A DNA stretch of 18,429 nucleotides. It comes from Chloroflexota bacterium. Lineage in GTDB: Bacteria > Chloroflexota > Ktedonobacteria > Ktedonobacterales > Ktedonobacteraceae. The DNA is taken from contig VBHI01000077.1 in NCBI GenBank assembly GCA_005881495.1, forward strand, positions 1 through 18,429. The letters are read 5' to 3'. The notes under the pieces are model-generated. The model ran no database searches. It was not told the DNA's origin and was given only the letters and a program-made list of their open reading frames with translations. Positions 17,207 to 18,429 of the stretch are shown piece after piece. The position numbers and the translations under genes are program-made. Position 1 is the first letter of the stretch; each line of letters starts with the position of its first letter.

Positions 17207-17415
17207 CTGGCGAGGCGGCAAACGTTACGCATCTGCCAGAGGAAGCTGTCAATGCTCTCTGGCGTGGATATCAAAAACATTCAGAAGATTTATCGTGACC
17301 CTACAGAGTTGTCAACACGGAGACTCGTGATAAGATAGCAAGAGTTCTCAATGTGGATGTGAGAGAGCTACCTGAGAGCGTACCAGAAGATACTACAGAA
17401 AATCAGGATAGGTAG
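17207..17415 (+). pseudogene. Decayed XRE/Cro-CI-type HTH regulator fragment
   Basis: Two adjacent reading frames together resemble a short HTH_3/XRE DNA-binding domain. In one frame (17207 to about 17308) the DNA reads RQTLRICQRKLSMLSGVDIK followed by NIQKIYRDPTE. Two bases later, a shifted frame (from 17311) reads VNTETRDKIARVLNVDVREL and ends at TAG 17413-17415. The halves correspond to the helix-turn-helix and the C-terminal ETRxKIARxLxVDVxEL of compact XRE regulators. The N-terminal start and a few helix residues are missing. It lies 8 bp upstream of the broken DHA2 transporter gene, suggesting an original regulator-efflux pair. The assignment is by pattern only. Confidence 0.45.
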
Positions 17416-17423
17416 AACAGGCT

Positions 17424-18170
17424 ATGGTTACACAACAGAAGCCAGAGGCGATCGCCGCCAAAGGCACGGGACTCGTCCTCCTGACTCTCGCTTCGGGTCA
17501 GTTCCTCATGACCCTGGACAGTTCGGTCATGAACGTGTCGATTGCGACGGTCGCCAGCGATCTCGGCACGACGGTCACCGGGATACAGACCGCCATCACG
17601 CTCTACACGCTTGTGATGGCGACCCTGATGCTCACCGGCGGCAAGATCGGGGCCATTATCGGACGTCGACGCGCTTTCTCCATCGGCTGCGCGATCTACG
17701 GAGCCGGGTCGCTCACGACAGCTTTGGCCCCGAACCTCGGCGTCCTGCTGTTCGGATGGTAGCTCCTGGAGGGAATCGGCGCTTCGCTGGGCACAGCCCT
17801 CGTTGGCTCGGTGCTGATCGCGACCCTGACCTCGTTGTTCCTGCAGGGCGTACTCGCTTACCCGAACATCCCCGATAGCCTCAAGTCGCAAGCGCAGGTC
17901 ACCTTCGGTGCGGGCGTCCCGTTCCTCTCCGACACTGACCTGCAGAAGGCTCTTGCAGCTAATGGGGTCTCGGCGGAGACCACCCAGGCGGTGTTGCAAG
18001 TGAACGGCGATGCGCACCTTGCCGCGCTGCGGGCAGCGTTGTTCGTCGTTGCGCTCGTGGCAGCCATAGCGCTCTTCTTCACAAGATGGATTCCCGCCCA
18101 GCCGCCAGGCGCGCCTGCCGTGGTTCCCGAAGACCCTCAGGCCGGGGACCCACAGGGCTTTCAACAGTAG
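17424..18170 (+). pseudogene. DHA2-type MFS drug efflux transporter, nonsense mutation plus large internal deletion
   Basis: The first part (112 codons from 17424) has the DHA2/EmrB-like start: LASGQFLMTLDSSVMNVSIA (TM1 with motif D1), TVTGIQTAITLYTLVMATLM, then KIGAIIGRRRAFSIG (motif A). The frame is stopped by TAG 17760-17762, where TGG-TCG would be expected (FGWSLLEG). Downstream in the same frame, LLEGIGA runs straight into SLGTALVGSVLIATLTSLFL, the region before the last transmembrane segments, and ends with a C-terminal LFVVALVAAIALFFTRWIP helix. About 250 codons remain where roughly 500 are usual, so most of the middle transmembrane segments are missing. Codon use here is richer in GC third positions than in most neighbours, hinting at acquisition from a high-GC donor. 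Confidence 0.8.
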
Positions 18171-18196
18171 GTTTTTTTGGGGCAGATCGTCACAAT

Positions 18197-18334
18197 CGTA
18201 GGGGCGGGAGAGGGGCGCAGTGGAGTGGGGACGCTTGCGTCGCCCATGGGGGGCAGGGGCGAAGCGGCAGGGGAACAGGACGCCGGGCGACCCAAGGGTC
18301 CCCACCCTACTTCCCTGCCACCTCCGCCCCTACG
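18197..18334. repeat. Intergenic repeat with nested hairpins
   Basis: Outer arms CGTAGGGGCGG (18197-18207) and CCGCCCCTACG (18324-18334) are perfect inverted repeats. Within them, 21-nt arms at 18225-18245 and 18285-18305 are inverted with two mismatches. Each inner arm contains its own palindrome: GACGCTTGCGTC (18230-18241) and GACCCAAGGGTC (18289-18300). No gene is seen from 18171 to the end of the window apart from this G/C-rich element. It resembles a MITE-like or REP-like intergenic repeat; other copies cannot be checked here. Confidence 0.65.
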
Positions 18335-18429
18335 AGGCGAAGCCGCTTCCCTGCTCGTTTCACAAAATACCTACCCTTGAGAGGACCCACAGGGCCAGTC
18401 GGAGTAATATGTGCCCTTGCTGGCATTAT

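Noticed and set aside
18165..18190. Intrinsic terminator at the T-run after the transporter pseudogene
   Set aside because: A 7-T run is present but no convincing G/C-rich stem immediately precedes it.
17403..18305. 300-codon minus-strand open frame over the broken DHA2 transporter
   Set aside because: High-GC antisense shadow; the product is Arg/Gly/Glu-rich without recognisable domains, while the plus strand shows clear MFS motifs.

Overview
The window looks like a chromosomal segment of a Ktedonobacteria-like member of the Chloroflexota. This is inferred from gene content, mainly a giant MalT-type LuxR regulator with a small extra N-terminal domain, a conserved 82-aa orphan protein coupled to an ECF sigma gene, and hairpin-rich intergenic repeats. 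The taxonomy is not proven here. Genes are on both strands, and most have clear Shine-Dalgarno sequences.

Layout. Positions 1-1994 (+): the 3' end of an RclA-like flavin disulfide reductase, then an EthD-family protein translationally coupled to an MFS transporter. Positions 2031-2833: a cluster of about 90-110 bp palindromic repeat units split by a single-domain GIY-YIG nuclease gene (minus strand). Positions 2880-7674 (minus strand): an amidase of the Rhodococcus nitrile-hydratase-associated type, followed by the MalT/LuxR regulator. Positions 7808-7860: a strong inverted repeat in the divergent intergenic region. Positions 8057-16284 (+): a collinear set of seven genes: orphan small protein, ECF sigma factor, glucose 1-dehydrogenase with a haloarchaeal-type metal site, GH63/MGH1-like glucosidase, GH15 glucoamylase/trehalase-like enzyme, aquaporin, and a zf-HC2 anti-sigma factor. 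Positions 16293-17123 (minus strand): a peroxiredoxin-like protein fused to a C-terminal cold-shock domain. Positions 17207-18170 (+): a decayed XRE-type regulator and a decayed DHA2 MFS transporter (in-frame stop plus large internal deletion). Positions 18197-18334: a second repeat with nested hairpins.

How the genes may work together. The sigma and anti-sigma genes bracket two exo-acting glycoside hydrolases, a glucose dehydrogenase and a water channel. A testable reading is an ECF-controlled module that breaks down intracellular glucosides (possibly trehalose or glucosylglycerate-type compatible solutes), oxidises the released glucose and lets water equilibrate, as in a response to osmotic down-shift. 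This is inference; substrates cannot be read from the sequence.

The strongest candidates for something undescribed are (i) the GIY-YIG gene embedded in repeats whose two arms carry compensatory changes in their own internal hairpins, reminiscent of REP/RAYT systems but with a different nuclease, (ii) the split sigma/anti-sigma sugar-and-water locus, and (iii) the peroxiredoxin-cold-shock fusion.
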